From: JBFMGS01 sp040752635
GTDB taxonomy: Bacteria; Bacillota; SHA-98; UBA4971
Direction: 5' to 3'
DNA: 26,581 bases
NCBI GenBank assembly: GCA_040752635.1
Contig: JBFMGS010000032.1
Location: forward strand, 1 to 26,581
Position 1 is the stretch's first letter; each line of letters begins with the position of its first letter. Below the pieces are notes generated by a model that saw only the letters and a program-made list of their open reading frames with translations, was not told the DNA's origin and did no database searches. Shown here one piece after another: positions 14,865 through 22,565 of the stretch. Both the position numbers and the translations under genes were made by a program.

Positions 14865-15727
14865 CCCGCCTCGTGCCTCCTTTCGTGGAGCGCAAGCAGC
14901 GATGTAAGCGCCTTCTTCATATCCCGCCTGTCAACTATCATGTCGATCATTCCGTGCTCAAGCACGAAACCGGCGGTCTGGAAGCCCGGAGGCAGTTTCT
15001 GTTTAATCGTCTCCGCGATGACCCTCTGCCCTGTGAACCCGATCAAAGCACCGGGCTCTGCAATGATGATGTCGCCGAGTGACGCGAAGCTCGCAAACAC
15101 CCCCGCAGTAGTAGGATCCGTAAGGACGGATATATACAGCACCCCGGCCTCCCCGAGGCGGGCACACGCAGCGCTCGTCTTTGCCATCTGCATGAGGGAG
15201 ACAACGCCTTCCTGCATCCTTGCGCCGCCGGACGCGCAGAACATGATCGCAGGTGTGCGCTGCCTGGTCGCTCGCTCGAACATCCGGGTTACCTTCTCGC
15301 CAACGACCGATCCCATGCTCGCCCCGATGAACGAGAAATCCATAACGCCGATCATGACCGGGTAACCGCCTATGGTCCCCTCTCCTGTGATTACCGCCTC
15401 ATCGAGGCCCGTCGTTTCTCTGGCTCGTTCCAGCTTCCCGCTGTACCCGGGAAACCCGATGGGGTCGCAGGAGAGAAGGTCGGTGTCGTATTCAACGAAA
15501 CTATCAGCGTCGAGGGTGATGGCTATTCTCTGTCTCGCCGACAGCCTGAAGTGAAACCCACACTTATGACAGACCAGCAGGTTACCTGCAAGCTCTTTGT
15601 TGTACACTATTTGCCCGCATTGCGTGCACTTGGCCCACAGCCCGTCGGGCACTTCTGCCTGAACGCTTGCAGGCTTCACCGTAACATACTTCTGTTTGCC
15701 TCTGAAGAGGCCCTTTAGAGCAGGCAT
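14861..15727 (-). CDS. accD: acetyl-CoA carboxylase carboxyltransferase subunit beta
   Basis: 288-residue beta subunit with the N-terminal zinc ribbon C34/C37/C53/C56 (KCTQCGQIVYNKELAGNLLVCHKCG) followed by the crotonase-like carboxyltransferase core: DFSFIGASMGSVVGEK, IMFCASGGARMQEG, YISVLTDPTTAGVFASFASLGD and AEPGALIGFTGQRVI. It starts at ATG 15727, six nt after the DUF2007 gene stop, and forms the first large gene of the acc-pfk unit. It works as an alpha2-beta2 complex with AccA. Confidence 0.97.
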   Translation of the reverse strand: MPALKGLFRGKQKYVTVKPASVQAEVPDGLWAKCTQCGQIVYNKELAGNLLVCHKCGFHFRLSARQRIAITLDADSFVEYDTDLLSCDPIGFPGYSGKLERARETTGLDEAVITGEGTIGGYPVMIGVMDFSFIGASMGSVVGEKVTRMFERATRQRTPAIMFCASGGARMQEGVVSLMQMAKTSAACARLGEAGVLYISVLTDPTTAGVFASFASLGDIIIAEPGALIGFTGQRVIAETIKQKLPPGFQTAGFVLEHGMIDMIVDRRDMKKALTSLLALHERRHEAG

Positions 15728-15733
15728 GATTAC

Positions 15734-15934
15734 CTACCCTCCAAAAGCGGCGGTGAGGAGTTCTTGCGCATCCTCCGCCTCACACTCCGGGACCAGCACC
15801 TCAACGTTTGCAGAGTTACCCATATGCGGCACCCCCACGGGGCGCAGCATCACCAGCACGCCCTCCTTCTCAAGTAGCTCCTTCATCATCTCTGCCATCG
15901 GCTTGTTAGGCGCGATGTACACGACGGTCCACAT
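15734..15934 (-). CDS. DUF2007-type small protein upstream of accD
   Basis: 66-residue protein beginning MWTVVYIAPNKPMAEMMKELLEKEGVLVMLRP and ending in a VEVLVPECEAEDAQELL segment: the beta-alpha-beta layout of the DUF2007 'putative signal transducing protein' family. In databases the clostridial copies are often mislabelled glutamate decarboxylase; no PLP motif is visible here. The ATG follows AAAGGAGGG by about eight nt, the best ribosome-binding site in the window, and about 50 nt after the predicted transcription start. As first gene of the accD-accA-pfkA unit it may have a regulatory role; this is inference. Confidence 0.8.
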   Translation of the reverse strand: MWTVVYIAPNKPMAEMMKELLEKEGVLVMLRPVGVPHMGNSANVEVLVPECEAEDAQELLTAAFGG

Positions 15935-15990
15935 TCACTGTTCCCTCCTTTGCAGGCAGAGAGGCGCCGGTTGTAGTATGTCCACTCTTG

Positions 15991-16019
15991 ATTATCCTGT
16001 TTTCTAGCTCATGCTCCAA
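15991..16019 (-). promoter_or_regulatory. sigma-A-type promoter of the DUF2007-accDA-pfkA unit
   Basis: Minus strand: -35 TTGGAG (16019-16014), 17-nt spacer, -10 GATAAT (15996-15991). The predicted start is near 15984, giving about 50 nt of leader to the ATG at 15934. No FapR-like operator was recognised next to it. Confidence 0.65.
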
Positions 16020-16036
16020 GATCCTTCTTCAACTAT

Positions 16037-16067
16037 AACTTACGCAGAGGAACAGTTCCTATAAGTT
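16037..16067. repeat. nested inverted repeat between pgpA and the acc promoter
   Basis: Outer arms AACTTA (16037-16042) and TAAGTT (16062-16067) enclose inner arms AGGAAC (16048-16053) and GTTCCT (16055-16060) with a one-base centre. On the minus strand it follows the pgpA stop and precedes the acc promoter, so it may stop pgpA transcripts or bind a regulator. There is no U-tract in the minus direction. Confidence 0.45.
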
Positions 16068-16095
16068 TTGGTCCGCCGTGCCAGGCTTCCCGCAC

Positions 16096-16569
16096 CTATC
16101 CAACAGCTTCGCTGCGGTGTGCAATGCGAGCGGCCGCTGCCCCGGCTATTCCAGCGACAAGATCGTCCAGAAAAGTGTTCACCACCTTGTCCTTGCGGGT
16201 GTTCAGCACCCGCAGCACTCCCAGTTTCCTCTTGTCCACATACCCGAAGTTGGTCAGCCCCACGGTCCCGTATATGTTTGTTATGCTAAGCGCCAGGATC
16301 TCGTCGATCCCGTAAAGTGGATCATCCGTCTTAACCAGGGTTTGCAGAGGCTCAGGTAGACCGCTCGTCTCTGCAAGGACATCAAGTGCGATGCCGGTGA
16401 GCACTGCATGTTGGACTTCCCGCTTCTCCATCACTTTCTCCACGCTCTCGCGGCACTCGTCAAGCGTCAGATTCGGCCGGTACGGCTTTTGGAGTTCCAG
16501 GACGATCTGGGCGATCTCCTCGAGTCGCACTCCCCGGGAGGCTAGCATGTTCACGACAAGATCCTTCAC
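16096..16569 (-). CDS. phosphatidylglycerophosphatase A-family protein (YutG-like)
   Basis: 157-residue protein of the Bacillota PgpA/YutG type. The N-terminal half is helical and specific to Gram-positive members (MKDLVVNMLASRGVRLEEIAQIVLELQKPYRP...). The C-terminal half has the PgpA-like segments DDPLYGIDEILALSITNIYGTVGLTNFGYVDKRKLG and FLDDLVAGIAGAAAARIAH, with acidic residues that fit a metal-dependent phosphatase site. PgpA dephosphorylates phosphatidylglycerol phosphate in membrane lipid synthesis. For the short YutG-like form the activity is inferred from family membership only. The start is GTG 16569 with GGGGGAGG upstream. It lies 133 nt downstream of dnaE. Confidence 0.8.
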   Translation of the reverse strand: MKDLVVNMLASRGVRLEEIAQIVLELQKPYRPNLTLDECRESVEKVMEKREVQHAVLTGIALDVLAETSGLPEPLQTLVKTDDPLYGIDEILALSITNIYGTVGLTNFGYVDKRKLGVLRVLNTRKDKVVNTFLDDLVAGIAGAAAARIAHRSEAVG

Positions 16570-16685
16570 GAGGTTCCTCCCCCTTCTCGTCGAGCGCCTC
16601 CGCGCTCCTTCCTCCCTCCGCTTTCTCGTCGTTTCTCATACTCTCCGATTCTACTATACGAAGGCTATGTGGCCGTGCACACTCT

Positions 16686-16708
16686 ACATTACTCCGTCAC
16701 ATTACTCC
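16686..16708. repeat. 10-bp direct repeat at the dnaE 3' end
   Basis: ACATTACTCC occurs twice (16686-16695 and 16699-16708) with a 3-nt spacer. The second copy spans the dnaE stop codon, so the end of dnaE is effectively duplicated. It looks like a small tandem duplication; function unknown. Confidence 0.6.
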
Positions 16709-19700
16709 GCGGTCTGCCTCGCGAGAACACCGACCCGGGGCCGATCGCCCTGTGTTATCCATACGGAAGGGGATGTTGACATGACTGCCGTGCCTGCCGG
16801 CGTTTCTATCCTCAGGAATACGGGGATGTCTCCGACGGGGTTTCCGAGCTTCTTTTTAATGGACTCGAAGCTCCGCCTGGTGGCCGCTTTCCCGTCAACC
16901 GGGATGGTAACGGCATCCTGGGAGAACGGCAGCACGGCGTTGGCGATGACCTTGGCCCCCTCCTCTTTCGCGTCAAGCCGCCCCTGAACGAGCACCACAG
17001 CGTCTTCAGCGATGAACCGGGAGTACTCCTCGTAGGGCCGGGGAAACACGACGACCTCCACTGAGCCCGTCAGATCCTCGAGGGTGAAGAAGACCATATG
17101 CTGGCCGGTGCTTTTGGTCACGATCCTTCGAAAAGCGGTGATTATGCCGCCTACTGAGACCTCGTCGCCATCCCTGTATTCTGACAGCGTCGCAACCTGG
17201 GCGCTGCAGTATAGCTTAAGGCTTGAAGAAAGCCCCTCCAGGGGATGCCCGGAGACATACAGGCCGAGAAGCTCCTTCTCCATGGCAAGCCGTTCTTTCT
17301 CGCTAAACTCGGGGACGTCGGGCAAGGTCACCTGGCTTGAGGCAAACTCCGATTTCTCCTCAAAGAGGTCGAAGAACGACACCTGGCCCCTTTCCTTCTC
17401 CTTTTGACTCCTCGACGCCGCCTCGTATGTGGGATCGAGCACAACCAGGAGTGCAGACCGCTTTGCGCCTGCCGAGTCGAAGGCGCCGCAGCGGATCAGG
17501 CTCTCAATGGCTTTCTTATTGACCTCCTTTAGGTCAACCTTGTCACAGAAGTCTGCAAGCGACTTGAACGCGCCATGTCGCTTACGCGCCTCGATGATTG
17601 CGAGCACCGCGCCCCTGCCCACGTTTTTCACCGCGGCCAGCCCAAACCGGATCCTGCCCTCGATTACCGTGAAGTCCTCCAGGCTCTCATTGATGTCCGG
17701 GGGCAGGATCTCTATACCTTTCTGACGGCAGGCGTCTACGTAGAACGCCACCTTCTCAGAAACCCCCGTCACGCTCGTAAGAAGGGCGGCCATGAACTCC
17801 ACGGGGTAGTGGACTTTGAGCCACGCGGTTTGGTAGGAGATCATCGCGTACGCTGCGCTGTGGCTCTTGTTGAACCCGTAGCCTGAGAAGAACTCCATCA
17901 GGTCGAAGATGTGCGCGGCCGTTTCCGGGTCTACTCCACGCTTCCTTGCGCCCTCCATGAACTTGTCGCGCTGGGCCGCCAGCACCTCGGGTTTCTTCTT
18001 GCCCATGGCCCGCCGCAAGATGTCGGCTTCTCCAAGGGTGAAGCCTGCAAGGGTGCTTGCCACCATCATGACCTGCTCTTGGTAGAGCATGTTGCCGTAT
18101 GTCTCTCTCAAGACGGGCTCGAGATCGGGATGCGGGTATTCCACGGGCTTTTCGCCGTGTTTTTGCTGGGCGAAATCCTGGATGCGGCCCATCGGGCCTG
18201 GACGGCCGAGCGCCAGGATGGCAATGATATCCTCAAAACACGTCGGCCTGACTTCGCGAAGCAGCCCCTGGAAAAGACTGGTCTCAAGCTGAAACACCCC
18301 GAGCGAGTCACCAGACCGGAGCGCCTCGTATACTGCGGGGTCGTCTAGAGGGATGGCGTTTATGTCTACGTCCTCGCCTCGAGTACGCCGGATGATCTCC
18401 ACGGCCCGCCCGATGACGGTGAGCGTGCGCAGGCCCAGAAAATCCATTTTGAGGACGCCGAGCTGCTCTAAGTCTTCCATGGCAAACTGGGTCGTGACGG
18501 CGTCGTCGTTTGTCCTGTGCAGGGGAACGTGCTCCACCAGCGGCTCTTTCGAGATCACGACTCCCGCCGCGTGGACGGACGCATGCCTCGGCATCCCTTC
18601 GACTGCCCGCGCCATGTCAATGAGGTTTCTAACTTTCTCGTCCTGGTCGTAGGCGGCCTTAAGCTCAGGGGACGTTGAAAGAGCCCTGTCAATGGTGGTG
18701 CCCAGCTCCATCGGGACGAGCTTCGCTATCTTATCTACCTCGTTGTACGGAAAGTTGAGAGCACGGCCGACATCCCGTATCGCCGCCCTCGCAGCCATCG
18801 TACCGAAGGTGATTATTTGAGCGACCCTGTCGGCGCCGTACTTCTGAGTAACGTAGTCGATCACCTCCCCGCGCCGTTCGAAGCAGAAGTCTATATCTAT
18901 ATCGGGCATCGTCACGCGCTCGGGGTTGAGGAATCTTTCAAAGATCAGCCCGTACTTGATAGGATCTATGCTCGTGATGCCGAGAGCATATGACACCAGG
19001 CTGCCCGGTGCCGACCCGCGCCCCGGCCCCACGTAAATCCCCTTTTCTCTGGCAAACCTGATGAAATCCCAAACGATGAGGAAGTACCCGGCGTACCCCA
19101 TGCTGACTATGACGTCGAGCTCGTAGCGCAGCCGGTCCGCCAGGGCCCGAGTCACCTCGCCGTACCTCTTCTTGAGACCCTCCTCGCAGAGGTGCCTCAA
19201 ATACGTTTCCTGGGTATAGCCCTCGGGGACCTCGAAGTGAGGCATGGCGGATCTCCCAAACGCAAACTTGAAATTGCAGCGCTCTGCGATAGCGAGGGTG
19301 TTCTCGACGGCTTCCGGGAGGTGTCTGAAGGCAGACTGCATCTCCTCGGGGGACTTGAGATAGAACTCTTCCGTCTGGAAGCGTAACCTGTCCTTATCGT
19401 CAACGGTCTTCCCTGTCTGGATGCAGAGCAACACGTCGTGCATTCGGTAGTCCTCGCGCCGGATGTAGTGGACGTCGTTGGTAGCGACGAGGCGAATGCC
19501 GAGATCTCGCGACAGGTCCACAAGACCGGCGTTGACGCGGTCCTGCTCGGCGATGCCATTGCTCTGAAGCTCAAGGTAGAAGTTGTCGGGCCCGTATATG
19601 TCGCGGTACTGTGCGGCCTTGCGCTTTGCCCCCTCGTAGTCGCCTTGTAACAGAAGGGAAGGGATCTCGCCCGCAAGACACCCCGAGAGAACGATGAGGC

Positions 19701-20091
19701 CTTCCCGGTACCGTTCGAGCACCTCCAGGTCAACGCGGGGCTTGTAATAGAACCCTTCCACGAACCCTATGCTCGACAGCTTCACGATGTTCCTGTACCC
19801 GACCTCGTCCTTTGCCAGGAGCACCAGGTGGTACTGGTCGTCGTCTACGTGAGGGACCCGATCGTGCCTGGTCCTCTTCGCCACATAGACTTCGCAGCCC
19901 AGGATGGGCTTGATGCCATGTTTTTCCGCGGCTTTGAAGAACTCGATGGCACCGTAAAGCACGCCGTGATCCGTCATGGCACACGCGCCCATCCCGAGTT
20001 CTTGCGCCCTCGCCATAAGGTCGGGCAACTTGCAGGCGCCATCGAGCAGCGAGTACTGGGTGTGCAAGTGCAGGTGGGCGAACTTACCCAC
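16702..20091 (-). CDS. dnaE: DNA polymerase III alpha subunit (DnaE)
   Basis: 1129-residue replicative polymerase of the DnaE1 type. Order: PHP domain with HLHLHTQYSLLDG at residues 4-16, MTDHGVLYGAIEF, GCEVYVAKR and NDVHYIRREDYRMHDVLLCIQTG; polymerase core with GPGRGSAPGSLVSYALGI and the catalytic PDIDIDF (D397, D399, D401 as the acidic cluster); RHASVHAAGVVIS; LALGRPGPMGRIQDF; GNMLYQEQVMMVASTLAGFTLGEADILRRAMGKKK; tandem HhH region around 815; OB-fold around 977-1055 (VSVGGIITAFRRI...). The PHP metal-binding motifs look intact, unlike those of E. coli, so a PHP-based proofreading exonuclease is possible. GTG 20091 is chosen because GGGGAGG lies right before it; another GTG is at 20109. It has its own promoter. 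Confidence 0.97.
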   Translation of the reverse strand: MGKFAHLHLHTQYSLLDGACKLPDLMARAQELGMGACAMTDHGVLYGAIEFFKAAEKHGIKPILGCEVYVAKRTRHDRVPHVDDDQYHLVLLAKDEVGYRNIVKLSSIGFVEGFYYKPRVDLEVLERYREGLIVLSGCLAGEIPSLLLQGDYEGAKRKAAQYRDIYGPDNFYLELQSNGIAEQDRVNAGLVDLSRDLGIRLVATNDVHYIRREDYRMHDVLLCIQTGKTVDDKDRLRFQTEEFYLKSPEEMQSAFRHLPEAVENTLAIAERCNFKFAFGRSAMPHFEVPEGYTQETYLRHLCEEGLKKRYGEVTRALADRLRYELDVIVSMGYAGYFLIVWDFIRFAREKGIYVGPGRGSAPGSLVSYALGITSIDPIKYGLIFERFLNPERVTMPDIDIDFCFERRGEVIDYVTQKYGADRVAQIITFGTMAARAAIRDVGRALNFPYNEVDKIAKLVPMELGTTIDRALSTSPELKAAYDQDEKVRNLIDMARAVEGMPRHASVHAAGVVISKEPLVEHVPLHRTNDDAVTTQFAMEDLEQLGVLKMDFLGLRTLTVIGRAVEIIRRTRGEDVDINAIPLDDPAVYEALRSGDSLGVFQLETSLFQGLLREVRPTCFEDIIAILALGRPGPMGRIQDFAQQKHGEKPVEYPHPDLEPVLRETYGNMLYQEQVMMVASTLAGFTLGEADILRRAMGKKKPEVLAAQRDKFMEGARKRGVDPETAAHIFDLMEFFSGYGFNKSHSAAYAMISYQTAWLKVHYPVEFMAALLTSVTGVSEKVAFYVDACRQKGIEILPPDINESLEDFTVIEGRIRFGLAAVKNVGRGAVLAIIEARKRHGAFKSLADFCDKVDLKEVNKKAIESLIRCGAFDSAGAKRSALLVVLDPTYEAASRSQKEKERGQVSFFDLFEEKSEFASSQVTLPDVPEFSEKERLAMEKELLGLYVSGHPLEGLSSSLKLYCSAQVATLSEYRDGDEVSVGGIITAFRRIVTKSTGQHMVFFTLEDLTGSVEVVVFPRPYEEYSRFIAEDAVVLVQGRLDAKEEGAKVIANAVLPFSQDAVTIPVDGKAATRRSFESIKKKLGNPVGDIPVFLRIETPAGTAVMSTSPSVWITQGDRPRVGVLARQTAE

Positions 20092-20129
20092 GCGACCCTC
20101 CCCTTTCACCCGGGGATCAACCTCATCAC

Positions 20130-20157
20130 ATTATATCAGTTCTGGACCGTTCGGCAA
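20130..20157 (-). promoter_or_regulatory. extended -10 promoter of dnaE
   Basis: Minus strand: perfect -10 TATAAT (20135-20130) preceded by TGA, i.e. an extended TGn -10, and -35 TTGCCG (20157-20152) at 16-nt spacing. The distance from the -10 to the GTG start of dnaE is about 38 nt. Confidence 0.75.
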
Positions 20158-20163
20158 GTTCCT

Positions 20164-20185
20164 GTCGCGGGAGAGTCGCGGGAGA
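20164..20185. repeat. tandem 11-bp repeat upstream of the dnaE promoter
   Basis: GTCGCGGGAGA is repeated twice head-to-tail, just upstream of the dnaE -35 and downstream of the stop of the FMN-binding protein gene. The 11-bp period equals one helical turn. It could be a regulator site or a simple duplication. Confidence 0.5.
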
Positions 20186-20193
20186 GCTCCTTG

Positions 20194-20640
20194 TCAGGAC
20201 TTTAGTTCCAGGAACATGTTCCTGGAGAAGAGGGTCACATTCTCGTGCTTGTGTCTGGTGCGTATCCCCTGGCACACCACAAGATCCGGCCAGGTGTCGT
20301 CCTTCACCCCGTCCACCTCCACCTCCACCATGGCCGTAAGCGGGTTAGTATCCATTATCTGCTTGATAACACGCGCGTGCCCGGCGATGCCCACGGCGAT
20401 GTCTCCCTCGTCGAGTATGGCAATCATCACCCGGTTGTATCGCTGGATGTTTGCAAGAGCGCTGCCGCGTCGTTCAAGCGCCATCCTGATGGTCCTCTCA
20501 GAAACCGACGTGATGCTGTTCACCGGAGTCGTCCACGGCCCCCCCGCCTCATCGACGGTCGCCAGGATCGCGGTGACGGCGCGCCGGTTGAGAAGGTCCA
20601 CCACTCTTCTATCAAGCGGGCCCGGGGAGATCTCGTCCAT
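20194..20640 (-). CDS. pyridoxamine 5'-phosphate oxidase-family (FMN split-barrel) protein
   Basis: 148-residue split-barrel flavin-binding-type protein. It begins LDRRVVDLLNRRAVTAILATVDEAGGPWTTPVNSITSVSERTIRMAL, the usual strand-turn pattern of the family in which D-E-x-G-x-P-x-T-T-P contacts the flavin. It continues ALANIQRYNRVMIAILDEGDIAVGIAGHARVI. It is not a true PdxH (too short, missing the PLP-site region). The substrate could be a flavin, F420-like or haem cofactor; nothing here decides. The start is ATG 20640 with GGGAGC upstream; the frame remains open to 20766 but the extension is low-quality. It is probably the last gene of the peptidase group. A perfect 20-bp palindrome sits in its final codons. 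Confidence 0.82.
   Translation of the reverse strand: MDEISPGPLDRRVVDLLNRRAVTAILATVDEAGGPWTTPVNSITSVSERTIRMALERRGSALANIQRYNRVMIAILDEGDIAVGIAGHARVIKQIMDTNPLTAMVEVEVDGVKDDTWPDLVVCQGIRTRHKHENVTLFSRNMFLELKS
20207..20226. repeat. perfect 20-bp palindrome at the end of the FMN-protein gene
   Basis: TCCAGGAACATGTTCCTGGA is its own reverse complement. It lies in the last codons of the FMN-protein gene (encoding part of RNMFLEL), about 50 bp upstream of the dnaE -35. Its core AGGAAC-AT-GTTCCT shares both arms with the palindrome at 16048-16060. It may be an operator or a hairpin at the transcript end; there is no U-tract. Confidence 0.6.
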
Positions 20641-20762
20641 AGCTCTACAGCTCCCGATGCGTGAAGAATAACGGGCGGATGCGCGTCGGGACTGGCCGCT
20701 CCGTGTCAAGACGTAACCGCCCGCTGTATTGATATTCTCCCTGGGTCCGGGATATGCCCCTA

Positions 20763-20975
20763 TCACTCGGGTTTTGAGTCTTCGCCCTCGTCCTCGGGTC
20801 TACTCCAGAGGTTCTGTTCCGGCCCGCCAAGTACCTCCGCCGCCTCGTCTTCGTTGACCTCCGCCATGATCATCTCGAGGAAGTCTTTCTCATCGATGTC
20901 CAGCATCTTCTTGGGGGGCCTTTTCCACGTTCTCGCCGGCCGCCGCGGCACCCTTGAAGGCGGTTTTGATGCCAT
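20763..20975 (-). CDS. small acidic protein of unknown function, probable frameshift in a C6 run
   Basis: Small open frame of 70 residues whose C-terminal 47 residues (MLDIDEKDFLEMIMAEV... to the acidic PEDEGEDSKPE end) look like real protein, while its first 23 residues are arginine/proline-rich and unconvincing. In the neighbouring frame, ATG 20979 gives MNGIKTAFKGAAAAGENVEKAP, with natural composition and high third-position GC. It would join the acidic part exactly if one C were removed from the six-C run (plus strand GGGGGG, 20913-20918). The intact product would be about 71 residues. I do not recognise a family. It lies 30 nt after the metallopeptidase stop. Confidence 0.5.
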   Translation of the reverse strand: MASKPPSRVPRRPARTWKRPPKKMLDIDEKDFLEMIMAEVNEDEAAEVLGGPEQNLWSRPEDEGEDSKPE

Positions 20976-21008
20976 TCATATCACCATCCTCATCCTTGAG
21001 TGTGCGCA

Positions 21009-22562
21009 TCACGCCTTCAAGTTATCAGCAAGTTCCTGCGAAACCACGTTGAGATCCAGCCCGGGCATGCCGAGCTTCTGGGCAAGCTCTTCAACGCTGA
21101 ACCTCTGTCCCTCCACGAAGAGTTCACGGAGAGCCTGGCCCGCCTCAGGGTACGCATACCAGCGCTCACCGAAACGCTGTGTAAAGAAGGACCGCAACTG
21201 GGCTTCGAATATCCACGCTCTCAGGTATTGAGCAACATAGAAGCCATCGTCAACGTCAGCGAGGTAATAGCTTTCCGGATAACGTACCTTGAGAGCATCA
21301 GTCAGTAAGCCTGCATACTCCTGCGGCATGTCAGCAAGCGGCTTGCCCCCATGAAGGCGAAGTTCGTAGAGAAGCTTGGCGGCACTACGCCGCAACATGA
21401 AGAGCTTACGCATCGCAGCGAATCTACGGTACTCATCTACGTGCGGCCCACGTACGTACTCGAGAAGCCAGTTCTCGTCGGCAGCGAGGTATTGAAAGAG
21501 GAAGGCGTAAGTCTCGGTTACGGAGTTGTCGCCCAGCCACCTGTACTCGAAGGCCCGGTCAGGGAGCACGCTGCCGAAATGCCAGGCGTGCCCCGCCTCG
21601 TGGAGAATGCTGTGGTAGTCGTCGTGCCCGCCGTGCGGCATGGTGACAAGCACTATTTTGCCGGGGATATCTAGCGTCGCACAGAACGCCCTCGGGGACT
21701 TGCGCTCGCGGGCCTCGGCGTCTATATGTATGTTCGGATAGCCCTCGTGGGCAAGCCCCATCGCAGCCACGGTGGATTCGAGGGTAGTCACCACCCTGTC
21801 CCCCGCAAACATGTCGTCGAACTCGATGCCTCTGAACAAGAACCCGAGGTCGTGACGGCTGACATCCCTGAGGCGCATGCCCAGGATGGAGCTGGCAGCC
21901 TTCTCCATGGCCCGCGTGTAGAGGCCTTCTGTATCATCGAGAAACCCCTGCATCCTCGCGGACAAGCTTTCCAGGTCGATCCCTCTCGTTTCGGCGCAAA
22001 ACGACCTGTAATCGGGGTACCCGAGTTCGCCCACAAGAGTGTGGAGCATTTCCATGCGTTCCGCGCGTTTGGGGTTATTCTTTCGGGTTACCTGTTGCCT
22101 GGCGGTTTCAAGCGCGGCCCTCGCTCGGGGGCTTGGCTCGTTTGCGAGAACCACCTGGGATGCGCGAAAAGGAATCATCTTGCCTTCGAACTCCACTTGC
22201 GCCTGCGTCTCGCCGGACGCAACAGCATCGGTGAGCTCCTTTGTGGCCATGTCTAGGAACCCGTCTGCAGCGAACCAGGCGAGATACCGCGCCCGTTTCT
22301 CCTCCTCCGTAGCCTCCATCAGGCCGGACGGCCCCGGTCTCTGCGGTGGCATTTCGCGTGCAACGAAACGCGACTCGCGCGCGGCTCCTAGCAGCAACAT
22401 CACCTGGTCCTTCTCGAAAAGGTCGCTGTACTTTTCAAACACGGACGATACATCCAGGGAGTCCTTGAGCCCCGCGCCGTTCCTGTAGAACTCTTCATTG
22501 AGTTCCCGCAAGAAACCTTCGGCCCGCTTGCGATACTCCTCTGCTTCCACAACGACCGCCAC
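21009..22562 (-). CDS. M3-like zinc metallopeptidase (oligoendopeptidase type)
   Basis: 517-residue predicted cytoplasmic peptidase. The zinc site is HEAGH at 321-325 in ILHEAGHAWHF, followed about 25 residues later by a glutamate in GDNSVTETYAFLFQ, the layout of the M3 clan (HExxH plus downstream E). The C-terminal part has YLADVDDGFYVAQYLRAWIFEAQLRSFF and FGERWYAYPEAGQALRELF, again M3-like. It is shorter than typical PepF (about 600), so it belongs to a divergent subgroup. No signal peptide is seen. The start is GTG 22562, only 3 nt after the stop of the upstream aminopeptidase; an in-frame GTG at 22550 has better spacing from AAAGGG and may be the true start. Together with the aminopeptidase it suggests a peptide-degradation operon. 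Confidence 0.85.
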   Translation of the reverse strand: MAVVVEAEEYRKRAEGFLRELNEEFYRNGAGLKDSLDVSSVFEKYSDLFEKDQVMLLLGAARESRFVAREMPPQRPGPSGLMEATEEEKRARYLAWFAADGFLDMATKELTDAVASGETQAQVEFEGKMIPFRASQVVLANEPSPRARAALETARQQVTRKNNPKRAERMEMLHTLVGELGYPDYRSFCAETRGIDLESLSARMQGFLDDTEGLYTRAMEKAASSILGMRLRDVSRHDLGFLFRGIEFDDMFAGDRVVTTLESTVAAMGLAHEGYPNIHIDAEARERKSPRAFCATLDIPGKIVLVTMPHGGHDDYHSILHEAGHAWHFGSVLPDRAFEYRWLGDNSVTETYAFLFQYLAADENWLLEYVRGPHVDEYRRFAAMRKLFMLRRSAAKLLYELRLHGGKPLADMPQEYAGLLTDALKVRYPESYYLADVDDGFYVAQYLRAWIFEAQLRSFFTQRFGERWYAYPEAGQALRELFVEGQRFSVEELAQKLGMPGLDLNVVSQELADNLKA

Positions 22563-22565
22563 CCT

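Noticed and set aside
20207..20226. LexA/DinR (SOS) box
   Set aside because: The Bacillota LexA box needs GAAC-N4-GTTC; here the arms are separated by only two bases.
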